Below the pieces are notes generated by a model. The model had not been told where the DNA came from. It saw nothing but the letters and a program-made list of their open reading frames with translations, and made no database searches. Source: Solibacillus daqui (lineage in GTDB: Bacteria; Bacillota; Bacilli; Bacillales_A; Planococcaceae). From it: DNA of 64,000 bases. Below, one piece after another: positions 1-10,220 of this stretch (position 1 is the stretch's first letter; each line of letters starts with the position of its first letter). The position numbers and the translations under genes are program-made. The stretch covers positions 2,473,501-2,537,500 of the forward strand of contig NZ_CP114887.1 of assembly GCF_028747805.1 (NCBI RefSeq), given 5' to 3'.

Positions 1-443
1 AATAAATGAATATGAAATTTTTCATCCATTAATTCTTGGTTTTCATGCTGACCATGAATATCAATTAAGCTTCCACCAATTTCGCGTAATACAGATAATG
101 GCACAAGCTTACCGTTTACTCGACAAATACTTTTTCCGGATTCATTTAAGTCCCGCCGTAAAATAATCGAACCTTCTTCTGCTTCGATGCCATGCTCCTC
201 TAATTTCAAATAAATTGGATGCTTCTCACTGCTAATTTCAAAATGGCCACCTAATTCTGCTTTTTTTTCACCGTGGCGAATAAACTCAGTAGAGCCACGA
301 CCACCAGCTAAAATATGGACAGCATCAATAATAATCGATTTACCTGCACCTGTTTCACCTGTTAAAACAGTCAAGCCTTCTGAAAAGCTAACAGTCAAAT
401 CATCAATAATAGCAAAATTTCGAATGCTAAGTTCTTTTAACAA
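1..443 (-). CDS. recN: DNA repair protein RecN, N-terminal part (cut by window edge)
   Basis: RecN is an SMC-like ATPase that acts early at double-strand breaks. The visible part is its N-terminal half of the ATPase head: a start of the form MLKELSIRNFAIIDD, then the Walker A motif GETGAGKS at about residues 30-37, then the segment RRDLNESGKSICRVNG and the conserved IDIHGQHENQ. The coiled coil and C-terminal head lie beyond position 1. The start is a TTG at 443, chosen because GAGGTGG stands just upstream and because the family N-terminus begins there. It is the last visible gene of the minus-strand run ahrC-recN, separated from ahrC by only 16 bases, so it is probably co-transcribed with ahrC as in Bacillus. 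Confidence 0.93.
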   Translation of the reverse strand, partial: MLKELSIRNFAIIDDLTVSFSEGLTVLTGETGAGKSIIIDAVHILAGGRGSTEFIRHGEKKAELGGHFEISSEKHPIYLKLEEHGIEAEEGSIILRRDLNESGKSICRVNGKLVPLSVLREIGGSLIDIHGQHENQELMDEKFHIHL

Positions 444-459
444 ACGTTTCCACCTCGGT

Positions 460-909
460 TTATAGCATATCTAATAAGCGAATTTTAATTTCTTCTCGGT
501 CGTTTTCCGTACGACATAAAATTAATATTGTATCGTCTCCGCAAATCGTACCTAGCACTTCTGTCCAATCTAAGTGGTCTAATAATGAGCCAATTGCGTT
601 AGCATTACCTGGCAATGTTTTCATCACTAAAAAGTGTGATGCCCCATCGATTGACACAAATGCATCGGCAAGTAATCGATGTAATTTTTGAATGGGATTA
701 AAGCGTTGATCTGCAGGTAAGCTATATTTATAACGACCATCTTGTAGTGGTACCTTCACTAAATGCAATTCTTTAATATCGCGTGAAACAGTTGCTTGTG
801 TCACATTATAGCCTGCGTTTTTCAGTTGATCTACTAACTCATCCTGTGTTTCAATCTCATTATTTGTAATAATATCGCGAATACGAATATGGCGTTGTCC
901 TTTATTCAT
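460..909 (-). CDS. ahrC: Arginine repressor AhrC/ArgR
   Basis: Transcriptional regulator of arginine synthesis and catabolism, a hexamer that binds ARG boxes when arginine is present. The 149-residue protein starts [14 protein letters not shown], has the N-terminal winged helix with [17 protein letters not shown] (about residues 38-54) and the C-terminal arginine-binding core with [10 protein letters not shown]. An in-frame GTG lies three codons upstream, but it overlaps the GAGGTG ribosome binding site, so the ATG at 909 is preferred; this also matches the B. subtilis length of 149. It lies between tlyA and recN as in B. subtilis. About 245 bases separate it from tlyA, with a terminator for tlyA, so ahrC probably has its own promoter. 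I could not identify a convincing ARG box. Confidence 0.95.
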   Translation of the reverse strand: MNKGQRHIRIRDIITNNEIETQDELVDQLKNAGYNVTQATVSRDIKELHLVKVPLQDGRYKYSLPADQRFNPIQKLHRLLADAFVSIDGASHFLVMKTLPGNANAIGSLLDHLDWTEVLGTICGDDTILILCRTENDREEIKIRLLDML

Positions 910-1116
910 AAAAGTCACCTCATTAAAGTATTTAATAATCTATGTATATTTACACTACCACTTGCATAAAAGAAATACAAGAAAAAACCGTACATACGTT
1001 CAAAAATACGTTGTTATCAACTTTTATCGAAACTTCTTTCAATTTATTATGAGCATTACTACATGAAGATACGCCGTGAATAGACTACTACAATGAATAA
1101 TATTTTGACATGAGAA

Positions 1117-1154
1117 AAAACGCTAAACGAAGAAAATACTTCATTTAGCGTTTT
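1117..1154 (-). terminator. Rho-independent terminator after tlyA
   Basis: A 16-bp stem with one G-T pair (1117-1132 with 1139-1154) and a six-base loop, followed on the minus strand by a T run. It begins three bases after the tlyA stop codon and separates tlyA from ahrC. Confidence 0.85.
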
Positions 1155-1156
1155 AG

Positions 1157-1975
1157 TTATTTTAATTGTGCGTGTGCATCCTTTACAATTTCTTCAAGAT
1201 TATTAAAGGCAACAACATCTTCCCCTTCATGCGGGTTATATAAATGGAATAAGAATTCGATATTTCCTTCGCCACCCGTTATTGGAGAAAATGATGCATC
1301 TTTCACAACAAAGCCCACTTCACTAGCCATTTTTGCCGTTTCCTCTAACACAGCTAAATGCACTTTTGGTTCACGTACGATCCCTTTTTTTCCGACATTT
1401 TCTCGACCCGCTTCAAATTGAGGCTTTACAAGCGCCATCACATCTCCACCTGGCATTAATACCGTCTTTAAAACAGGTAAAATTAATGATAGTGAAATGA
1501 ATGACACATCAATCGTCGCAAAATTTGGTAATCCTTCTACTAAATCTTCTGGTTTTGTATAACGGAAATTTGTTTTTTCCATTACCGTTACTCGCTCGTC
1601 TGAACGAATTTTCCACGCTAATTGATTCGAACCTACGTCCAAAGCGTAGCAATGACGCGCACCGTTTTGTAATGCACAATCTGTAAATCCACCTGTTGAC
1701 GAACCAATATCCAGCATTAGCTTACCATCTACAGACATATTAAAAATTTGAAGTGCCTTTTCTAACTTTAAGCCACCACGAGATACATATTTTAAATCTG
1801 AACCTTTTACTTGTAATGGCGCATCTATCGCAATTTTTTCGCCCGCTTTGTCAATGCGAATTTCATTGGAAAATACAAGCCCCGCCATTATTGAGCGCTT
1901 TGCTTTTTCACGTGTTTCACAAAGTCCACGCTCTACAAGTAATAGGTCCACACGTTCTTTCGGTTGTTTTGTCAT
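1157..1975 (-). CDS. tlyA: TlyA-family rRNA 2'-O-methyltransferase (YqxC)
   Basis: A putative S4-domain RNA methyltransferase, historically called hemolysin A. The N-terminal S4 RNA-binding domain (RVDLLLVERGLCETREKAKR, about residues 6-25) is followed by an FtsJ-like Rossmann methyltransferase with the SAM motif LDIGSSTGGFTDC near residue 88, and later VKPQFEAGRENVGKKG. The longest frame starts further upstream inside dxs; I use the ATG at 1975 because the family starts with a short M-x-K-K-x-ER-D sequence and because the upstream frame overlaps the dxs 3' end. The gene begins 8 bases after the dxs stop codon, so the two are one transcript. Whether this enzyme methylates 16S and 23S rRNA as in mycobacteria is inference. 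Confidence 0.9.
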   Translation of the reverse strand: MTKQPKERVDLLLVERGLCETREKAKRSIMAGLVFSNEIRIDKAGEKIAIDAPLQVKGSDLKYVSRGGLKLEKALQIFNMSVDGKLMLDIGSSTGGFTDCALQNGARHCYALDVGSNQLAWKIRSDERVTVMEKTNFRYTKPEDLVEGLPNFATIDVSFISLSLILPVLKTVLMPGGDVMALVKPQFEAGRENVGKKGIVREPKVHLAVLEETAKMASEVGFVVKDASFSPITGGEGNIEFLFHLYNPHEGEDVVAFNNLEEIVKDAHAQLK

Positions 1976-1982
1976 AAATCTA

Positions 1983-3878
1983 TTAAACCCTACCTGACTG
2001 TTTTTTCGGTACAAGCTTGGTAATGCGTTTTACCGCCTCATCCGCTGTTACATGAATTTCTGCAAGTAATAGGTCTACTTCACCATGCTCGATAAATTCA
2101 TCTGGAATACCGATACGATCTAAGTTTATATTATGGTATCCATTATCAAATGCAAACTCTAATACCGCGCTACCAAAGCCGCCTTGAAGCATGGATTCTT
2201 CAATAGTTAAAATCGGCATTTGTGCTTTCATTAGATCATGCAACATTGCTTCATCCATCGGCTTAATGAAACGAGCATTGACAACTCGTACAGAAAGTCC
2301 TTGTTCTGCTAATCTGTCAGCAGCTTCAAGTGCCATGCCAATTGTCGTACCAAACGTTAAAATGACAGCATCGTTGCCATCGCGTAATACTTCCCAAGAA
2401 CCAATTGGTAAAGCTTTCATTTCCGCATCCATTTCAACACCTAATCCGTTACCACGTGGGTAGCGAAGTGCGATTGGACCATCATTATATTCTAGCGCAG
2501 TTTTTACCATGTGCTGCCCTTCGTTTTCATCTTTTGGCATCATTAATACCATATTTGGAATATGACGAAGGAATGAAATATCAAATACACCTTGATGTGT
2601 TTCACCATCTGCACCAACTAAGCCTGCTCGGTCAATTCCGATGAAGACATTTAGTTTTGGTCGTGCAATATCATGTAGCACTTGGTCATATGCACGTTGT
2701 AGGAATGTTGAATAGATAGCTAAAAATGGCTTCATGTTTTGAGTTGCAAGACCTGCTGCCATTGTTGTAGCGTGCTGCTCTGCAATCCCTACATCAAAGA
2801 AACGATTTGGGAAGTCCTTTTGGATACCTTCCAATTTTGAACCTACTGGCATCGCTGGTGTAATTGTTGCAATTCGGTCATCTTCTGCCATACATTTTCG
2901 TACAGATTCTGCTACTAAGCTACTCCATGCTGGCCCTTTTGTAGCAGACTTAACAAATGCACCTGTTTCCATTTTATATGGACCTGTACCATGCCATGTC
3001 CCAACTGTGTCATCTTCAGCTGGTTTATAGCCCTTACCTTTTTTCGTAAGTACATGCACTAATACTGGACCTTCAACTTTTTTTGCATATTCTAACGTTT
3101 TTTCTAACGCTTCCAAATCATGCCCGTCGATTGGTCCTAAATATTTAAAGCCCATTTCCTCAAAAAACACGCCAGAAACGACTAAATATTTCAAACTATC
3201 CTTAACACGTTCAGCCGTAGCTGCTAGTTTATCGCCAACAACAGGAATTTTATGCATTAATGATTCTAAATCCTCTTTTGCACGAGAGTATTCCTTCGCT
3301 GTGCGTAGACGACCTAATACATCATGTAGCGCTCCTACATTTGGTGCGATTGACATTTCATTATCGTTTAAAATAACGATCATATTTGTTTTTTCGTGTC
3401 CAATATGATTTAACGCTTCTAATGCCATACCACCAGTTAACGCACCGTCACCGATAATCGGTACAACAAAATTATTATCACCTTTAATATCACGCGCTAC
3501 TGCCATACCCATTGCAGCAGAAAGTGACGTTGAACTATGACCTGTTTCCCACATATCATGTTCACTTTCAATTAACTTAGGGAAACCACATAGACCTTTA
3601 AATTGGCGTAGCGTATCAAATTGATCTGCACGACCAGTTAAAATTTTATGGACATATGCTTGATGTCCAACATCCCACAAAAATTTATCCTTTGGACTGT
3701 TAAAAGCTTTATGCAAAGCAATCGTTAGCTCGACAACACCTAGATTCGGTCCAATATGACCACCTGTTTTCGAGCATTTCTCGATTAAAAAGGCACGGAT
3801 GTCTCTAGCTAGTGCCTCAAGTTGCTTTTGATTCAAGTCTTTTAAAAAGGATGGACTAGAAATTTTAGTTAAATCCAT
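1983..3878 (-). CDS. dxs: 1-deoxy-D-xylulose-5-phosphate synthase
   Basis: Thiamine-diphosphate enzyme that condenses pyruvate and glyceraldehyde 3-phosphate, the first step of the MEP isoprenoid pathway. About 631 residues, normal for the family. Seen: the N-terminal block [19 protein letters not shown] (here [10 protein letters not shown]), the TPP-binding [15 protein letters not shown] and [10 protein letters not shown], and the transketolase-C region with [15 protein letters not shown]. The ATG at 3878 (MDLTKISS) is preferred over a GTG four codons upstream because AAAGGTG lies 9 bases before it and Bacillus Dxs also starts MDL. It is followed closely by tlyA and preceded by ispA, placing two isoprenoid genes together. 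Confidence 0.96.
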   Translation of the reverse strand: MDLTKISSPSFLKDLNQKQLEALARDIRAFLIEKCSKTGGHIGPNLGVVELTIALHKAFNSPKDKFLWDVGHQAYVHKILTGRADQFDTLRQFKGLCGFPKLIESEHDMWETGHSSTSLSAAMGMAVARDIKGDNNFVVPIIGDGALTGGMALEALNHIGHEKTNMIVILNDNEMSIAPNVGALHDVLGRLRTAKEYSRAKEDLESLMHKIPVVGDKLAATAERVKDSLKYLVVSGVFFEEMGFKYLGPIDGHDLEALEKTLEYAKKVEGPVLVHVLTKKGKGYKPAEDDTVGTWHGTGPYKMETGAFVKSATKGPAWSSLVAESVRKCMAEDDRIATITPAMPVGSKLEGIQKDFPNRFFDVGIAEQHATTMAAGLATQNMKPFLAIYSTFLQRAYDQVLHDIARPKLNVFIGIDRAGLVGADGETHQGVFDISFLRHIPNMVLMMPKDENEGQHMVKTALEYNDGPIALRYPRGNGLGVEMDAEMKALPIGSWEVLRDGNDAVILTFGTTIGMALEAADRLAEQGLSVRVVNARFIKPMDEAMLHDLMKAQMPILTIEESMLQGGFGSAVLEFAFDNGYHNINLDRIGIPDEFIEHGEVDLLLAEIHVTADEAVKRITKLVPKKQSGRV

Positions 3879-4043
3879 CTCTACACACACCTTTTCATCA
3901 GTTTATTCACCGTTGTGATTTTTCTTTTTATGTGTTTACACAATTATTCTCTGCAAGAACCCATTCCTATACTTCAACATTTCATCTGATACAGTTTTAA
4001 TTATTATAGCAATGTCTAACACAAGACAAAAGTTTAACACACT

Positions 4044-4928
4044 TTAGTTAGTACGTCTCACAATATATTGTGCAAATTGATGTAATAATGATGTATCAAT
4101 ACTTACTTTTTGTAATGCTTCAATAGCAAAATCGTAATGTTCGGTTAATTTTTGTTTCGCACCGTCTAATGTTAAAAGTGCAGGGTATGTACTTTTTTCT
4201 GCTGCAACATCTTTCCCTGCTGTTTTACCTAGCTGCTCTGATGTGCCTTCAATATCTAAAATATCATCTTGTATTTGGAATGCCAAGCCGATATGATGCG
4301 CATACTCCACAAGTGCTTCGCGGTCTTTTGTAGAAGCGCCAGCTAATATAGCACCTGATTCAATACTAAAACGCAGAATCGCTCCTGTTTTGTTGACATG
4401 AACTGTTTCTAGCTCTTGTAAATTTAACAAACGTTTTTCGCCATCCATATCTAAAATCTGACCGCCAACCATTCCTTCTGCACCCGCTGCAACACTAAGT
4501 AAATGCACAAGTTCTAACTTTTGTTCAGCCGACACATTTTCTAAACGTGCAAGAATACCAAAAGCCAATGTGTTTAACGCATCTCCTGCTAATGTTGCAA
4601 GTGCTTCACCATAAACAACATGATTCGTCGGTTTTCCTCGGCGTAATTCATCATCGTCCATGCAAGGAAGGTCATCATGAATAAGTGAATACGTATGAAT
4701 CATTTCAACTGCCGAACCAACGACATAGCTTGAAGCTAATGGTTTGTTGTACGCTTCACATACGGCTGCTACAAAAAGTGGACGAATTCGCTTACCGCCA
4801 GCTTTTAATGAATAGAGCATAGACTCTTTTAAATGCGCTGGTGCTTCAATTTTTTCGACTAATTGATACATTGTCTCTTCGATATTAGGTATATTTACAT
4901 CAATAAATTGTTTTAATGTCGCTTCCAT
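4044..4928 (-). CDS. ispA: Farnesyl diphosphate synthase
   Basis: Trans-prenyltransferase that makes C15 farnesyl diphosphate from DMAPP and two IPP. The first aspartate-rich motif is DDLPCMDDD (about residue 84) and the second is DDILD (about residue 223), with GGKRIRP near residue 45 and GGQ at about 155. The residues just before the first motif (SLIHDDLPCMDDD) are those of short-chain, two-carbon-inserted bacterial FPP synthases. 294 residues is the usual length. It starts 3 bases after xseB stops, so xseA-xseB-ispA form one operon with overlapping or abutting genes. About 165 bases separate it from dxs. Confidence 0.95.
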   Translation of the reverse strand: MEATLKQFIDVNIPNIEETMYQLVEKIEAPAHLKESMLYSLKAGGKRIRPLFVAAVCEAYNKPLASSYVVGSAVEMIHTYSLIHDDLPCMDDDELRRGKPTNHVVYGEALATLAGDALNTLAFGILARLENVSAEQKLELVHLLSVAAGAEGMVGGQILDMDGEKRLLNLQELETVHVNKTGAILRFSIESGAILAGASTKDREALVEYAHHIGLAFQIQDDILDIEGTSEQLGKTAGKDVAAEKSTYPALLTLDGAKQKLTEHYDFAIEALQKVSIDTSLLHQFAQYIVRRTN

Positions 4929-4931
4929 TCC

Positions 4932-5159
4932 CTATTCTTCTCCGTTCCCTTGTTGGAAAGGTTTCTTTTCTCCATCTTCTCCAACGAGTGAAATTAATTG
5001 CTGTTCAGCGTTTTGTAACGTATCATGGCAAAGTTTAGAAAGTTCCATGCCTTTTTTATAAAGATCAATGGCTTCTTCTAACGGAACGTCACCTTGTTCT
5101 AATTTCCTTACAACATCTTCTAATTCTGTCATTGCTGTAGCAAATGTTGGTTTTGTCAT
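4932..5159 (-). CDS. xseB: Exodeoxyribonuclease VII small subunit
   Basis: Small helical subunit of exonuclease VII, which degrades single-stranded DNA. 75 residues with the family pattern TELEDVVRKLEQGDVPLEEAIDLYKKGMEL, a coiled-coil hairpin. It overlaps the 3' end of xseA by four bases (ATGA arrangement), a sign of translational coupling that keeps the two subunits in step. Confidence 0.95.
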   Translation of the reverse strand: MTKPTFATAMTELEDVVRKLEQGDVPLEEAIDLYKKGMELSKLCHDTLQNAEQQLISLVGEDGEKKPFQQGNGEE

Positions 5160-6514
5160 TTCGCTTCCCCTTCCTTTTGCACATGCGTTTTGACAATTTT
5201 CGCTTCCGCAAAACCATCTTGGAATGTCATTTTCACAACATCTCCACTTTTAAGCTCATGTACTGATTTTACTACGTTTTCATCTTTATATGCCACACTA
5301 AACCCCTTGCTCATCAATGAAAGTGGATTTAACGCCTCTAACATGCGTACCTGATTTTGAAACGCTAACTTATTTTGGGCTAATTGCTGTTTCATTGTAC
5401 GGTGTAGTTGATTATTCGTATGTTGTAATTGCTGTTTTGCAGCTTGTAGTTGATGTTGCGGCGAATATAGCTTCATTTTACTATCAACAGTTTGTAATTT
5501 TGCCTGCTGATTTAATAAATAAAGCTTTGTTGCATTTTGTAGGTTTGCATCAACTTGCGCAAGTCTTTCTATAAAAGGACGATATAATCGCTCAGGAGTT
5601 GCAAGTGGATAAGAATTTTGTAATTTTGATAAGCGACTACGTTCAAAATTTAAACGTGATGTCATTACTTGATGCATAAACGATTGCTTTTGTAAAATTC
5701 GTTGGAATAATTCTTGCTGACTTGGTACAGCTAGCTCTGCAGCGGCAGTTGGAGTCGGAGCACGTAAATCGGCAACAAAATCGGCAATCGTTGTATCCGT
5801 TTCATGTCCAACCGCACTTATGATTGGAATACGACTTTCAAAAATTGCACGTGCGACGATTTCTTCATTGAAAGCCCACAAATCTTCAATCGAACCACCA
5901 CCACGCCCAACAATTAAAACATCACAAAGTCCGTGCCTGTTCGCCAAATATATATTCTCACTAATATTGGATGCTGCTCCCGTACCTTGTACGAGTGTTG
6001 GGTAAATTACTATTTCCACTTGTGGATAGCGGCGCGTGATTGTTGTACAAATATCACGAATAGCAGCTCCAGTCGTAGCAGTTAATATGCCAATGGTTTT
6101 TGGATATTCTGGAATCGGCTGTTTAAAATTTGGATTAAATAAGCCTTCTTTTTGTAAGCGCTCTTTTAATTGGTTAAACGCTACGAATAGCCCACCAATT
6201 CCGTCAGGTTCCATCGTTTGAGCATATAATTGATATACTCCACTTGCTTCATATATGTTGACATCACCACGGATAAATACCTTCATTCCTTCTTCAGGCT
6301 TGAATGATAATTTTGCCGCTTGATTACGGAACATAGTTGAAGTAATGCGTGAGCTTTCGTCTTTTAAAGTAAAATAAATATGACCCGAGCTATGGATTTT
6401 GACATTTGATAATTCACCAGTTACATAGACATCACGCAAATGTGGATCGGCATCAAATTTTCGTTTTAAATATTTCGTTAAGGCTTTCACAGATAAATAC
6501 GAAGACATTTGCAT
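5156..6514 (-). CDS. xseA: Exodeoxyribonuclease VII large subunit
   Basis: Catalytic subunit of exonuclease VII. An N-terminal OB-fold (about residues 8-110, with GELSNVKIHSSGHIYFTLKD) is followed by the nuclease domain with GGGSIEDLWAFNEE, SAVGHETDTTIADFVAD and RAPTPTAAAE, then a long coiled coil (about 270-400). Two ATGs are possible, 6514 and 6508; AAGGAG lies 4 bases before the first and 10 before the second, so the start is uncertain by two codons. The gene follows the folD terminator. Confidence 0.95.
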   Translation of the reverse strand: MQMSSYLSVKALTKYLKRKFDADPHLRDVYVTGELSNVKIHSSGHIYFTLKDESSRITSTMFRNQAAKLSFKPEEGMKVFIRGDVNIYEASGVYQLYAQTMEPDGIGGLFVAFNQLKERLQKEGLFNPNFKQPIPEYPKTIGILTATTGAAIRDICTTITRRYPQVEIVIYPTLVQGTGAASNISENIYLANRHGLCDVLIVGRGGGSIEDLWAFNEEIVARAIFESRIPIISAVGHETDTTIADFVADLRAPTPTAAAELAVPSQQELFQRILQKQSFMHQVMTSRLNFERSRLSKLQNSYPLATPERLYRPFIERLAQVDANLQNATKLYLLNQQAKLQTVDSKMKLYSPQHQLQAAKQQLQHTNNQLHRTMKQQLAQNKLAFQNQVRMLEALNPLSLMSKGFSVAYKDENVVKSVHELKSGDVVKMTFQDGFAEAKIVKTHVQKEGEAK

Positions 6515-6555
6515 ATCACTCCTTATCGTTACGTGAAGTTAATTGCGTATAAGCT

Positions 6556-6595
6556 AAAAATCACGATTTTGATCTACGTCAAAATCGTGATTTTT
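6556..6595 (-). terminator. Strong terminator between folD and xseA
   Basis: A perfect 17-bp inverted repeat (6556-6572 and 6579-6595) around a six-base loop, starting ten bases after the folD stop. The stem ends are A/T tracts, so it could work in both directions. Confidence 0.85.
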
Positions 6596-6604
6596 GAAGT
6601 TAGA

Positions 6605-7468
6605 TTATTTCGCTTGACGTTCTAACTCTTTTTCAGCTGCTTGTACAGTGTTTTCTAATAACATTGTAATGGTCATTGGGCCAACACCGCCTGGCACTGG
6701 TGTAATATGTGAAGCAAGCTCACTTACCTCAGTAAAATTCACATCGCCAACTAATTTATTTTGTTCGTTGCGATTAATACCAACATCAATTACGACAGCA
6801 CCTTCTTTAATATGCTCTTTCGTGATAAAGTTTGGTCGGCCAACCGCCGCAATCAGAATATCTGCTTGTTTTGTGAATGATGGTAAATTTGGTGTTTTTG
6901 AGTGTGTATAAGTAACAGTTGCGTCTTTTTGTAATAATAACTGCCCCATTGGCTTACCAACGATGTGGCTACGTCCAACAATAACAGCATGCTTACCTGC
7001 AATTTCAATTCCTGAGTGTTCTAAAAGTTTCATGACCCCATAAGGCGTACATGGCAAGTATGTATCTTGACCTAACATCATTTTTCCAACACTAATCGGT
7101 GAGAAGCCGTCTACATCTTTTTCTGGAGAAATTGCTTGGATGACTTGATCTTCATCGATATGTTTCGGTAATGGAAGTTGTACAAGGATACCGTGAATAT
7201 CACTACGCGTGTTTAATTCACTAATTTGTTCTAGTAAAGCTTGTTCTGAAATATCTTCTGGTAGTTTAATTAATTCTGAAAACATACCAATTTGCTCGCA
7301 AGATTTTTGCTTGTTAGCTACATATGTTTTTGATGCTGGGTTGTCCCCTACTAATATAACCGCTAAGCCAGGTGTTACACCTTTAGATTTTAATGCTTCC
7401 ACACGAGTTGCCACTGCCCCTCGAATTTCTTGACCAATCTCTTTACCATTAATTATTGCACTTGACAT
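6605..7468 (-). CDS. folD: Methylenetetrahydrofolate dehydrogenase/cyclohydrolase
   Basis: Bifunctional cytosolic enzyme that interconverts 5,10-methylene-THF and 10-formyl-THF using NADP. Seen: the catalytic-lysine region TYVANKQKSCEQIG, GILVQLPLPKHI, the Rossmann segment VVGRSHIVGKPMGQ and PVPGGVGPMT near the C terminus. 287 residues is typical. The start ATG at 7468 (MSSAIINGKEIG) has AAGGAG seven bases before it; the longer open frame upstream lacks family similarity. It lies between nusB and xseA, as in B. subtilis. Confidence 0.95.
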   Translation of the reverse strand: MSSAIINGKEIGQEIRGAVATRVEALKSKGVTPGLAVILVGDNPASKTYVANKQKSCEQIGMFSELIKLPEDISEQALLEQISELNTRSDIHGILVQLPLPKHIDEDQVIQAISPEKDVDGFSPISVGKMMLGQDTYLPCTPYGVMKLLEHSGIEIAGKHAVIVGRSHIVGKPMGQLLLQKDATVTYTHSKTPNLPSFTKQADILIAAVGRPNFITKEHIKEGAVVIDVGINRNEQNKLVGDVNFTEVSELASHITPVPGGVGPMTITMLLENTVQAAEKELERQAK

Positions 7469-7608
7469 GTTGTTACTCCTTCCAGTGATCACGACAATGT
7501 GGAGGGCTGTCATCCATTGAAAAGACAGGATACGTATACGTTTGGTGACAACCGTTCCAACTAAATCTTTATATATTGTGAATCTTTATAGACTTGAATA
7601 CATTGATT

Positions 7609-7995
7609 TTATTGCTCAGTAAATTTCGAAAGTACACCATTAACGAATTTGCTTGATTTCTCATCACCATACGTTTTGCATAGTTCGATTGCTTCATTCA
7701 TTACAACTTTGTTTGGTGTGTCTAGTTCATGTAGTATTTCGTACACGGCTAAACGTAATACCGTTCTCTCAATTTTAGGTAGACGGTTAAGCGTCCATTT
7801 TTCTAATTTTTGTTCTAGCGCTGCATCAATTTCCGCTTGGTTTTCAGTTGTTCCACGAACTAATTTGTTTAAAAAAGCATTTGACTCTTGTTCTTCCTCT
7901 AGAACGTGGCCAATTGCTTCTTCAATAGTAAGTTCTGTGCTGTCTAACTGAAATAAAGCTTGGAACGCTTTTTGGCGCGCTTCAGTTCGTTTCAT
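7609..7995 (-). CDS. nusB: Transcription antitermination factor NusB
   Basis: All-helical RNA-binding protein that with NusE/S10 binds boxA in rRNA leaders. 128 residues: MKRTEARQKAFQALFQLD at the start, TVLRLAVYEI in the middle and VMNEAIELCKTYGDEKSSKFVNGVLSK-type end, all classic for NusB. The ATG at 7995 matches the family start; AAGGAG lies 12 bases upstream, slightly far, and a GTG one codon earlier is an alternative. Downstream lie folD and xseAB. Confidence 0.93.
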   Translation of the reverse strand: MKRTEARQKAFQALFQLDSTELTIEEAIGHVLEEEQESNAFLNKLVRGTTENQAEIDAALEQKLEKWTLNRLPKIERTVLRLAVYEILHELDTPNKVVMNEAIELCKTYGDEKSSKFVNGVLSKFTEQ

Positions 7996-8198
7996 CACTT
8001 TAAAGCTCTCCTTCATAAGTAGCATTAGTTCTTATCATAGCATATTTTCGTAGTCATAGCACAGTTTGAATGAAAAATTTTACCGTACCAATAAGATTTA
8101 TTAGATCTATTATTAAAAGCGTTCATTTACGATAAAAATGCTGCAATTTTGAAATTGTCGTTGATTTAAATTTTAGGTTTTCAAATGCCTTCATGTAA

Positions 8199-8229
8199 AA
8201 AACGACCTCTCAGATAAAGAGATCGTTTT
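8199..8229 (-). terminator. Terminator after the 88-aa ORF
   Basis: A 12-bp stem with one G-T pair (8199-8210 with 8218-8229), seven-base loop, followed on the minus strand by six T. It lies 70 bases after the stop of the 88-residue protein. The rest of the gap to nusB holds nothing else that I recognise. Confidence 0.8.
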
Positions 8230-8299
8230 CGTACAATAATATTACTATGATTGTCGCTTTTCCTTCATTATATAAATAATTAGTTACGTTTGTTTAAAG

Positions 8300-8566
8300 C
8301 TAATTATTTTGAAGTGGGATTACAATTGTACCTGTTTCGCGTTTGCCGTCAGTTTTTTCAGGGAACTCGAAAAGGTATGTAATGTCTGTTACTTTTTCTT
8401 TTAGGACTACAAAATTGAAATGGCGTACATTGTGTAAAAAGTATTTAATGTCCTGCATCGCCATTAATTCTCCCACTTCTTCATAATGTGCTAATGCCTG
8501 TTCAAAATAGGCAATAATTAATTGCATGTCTTGATCGTTCGCAATGCGAATAAAATCTTTACTCAT
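8300..8566 (-). CDS. Hypothetical 88-residue protein
   Basis: Not recognised. The 88-residue product (MSKDFIRIANDQDMQL...) is soluble and acidic in its N-terminal half, which looks like two helices, and ends in a short beta-rich part (TYLFEFPEK, GTIVIPLQ). No signal peptide, membrane segment or metal-binding motif is visible. It is preceded by GAGGAG at 11 bases and followed by its own terminator, which supports it being expressed alone. It lies between glpK and nusB, where Bacillus has no gene. Confidence 0.65.
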   Translation of the reverse strand: MSKDFIRIANDQDMQLIIAYFEQALAHYEEVGELMAMQDIKYFLHNVRHFNFVVLKEKVTDITYLFEFPEKTDGKRETGTIVIPLQNN

Positions 8567-8646
8567 AATGTCAAAAACTCCTCAACTAGATTACATAAAT
8601 TATAGCATAAAAGTATATCAAACAATTAATTCTCATTGAGCAGCTG

Positions 8647-10179
<1,533 letters not shown>

Positions 10180-10220
10180 TTATATTATTAATAAAGCACC
10201 ATTTAAATCTCGTGAAATTA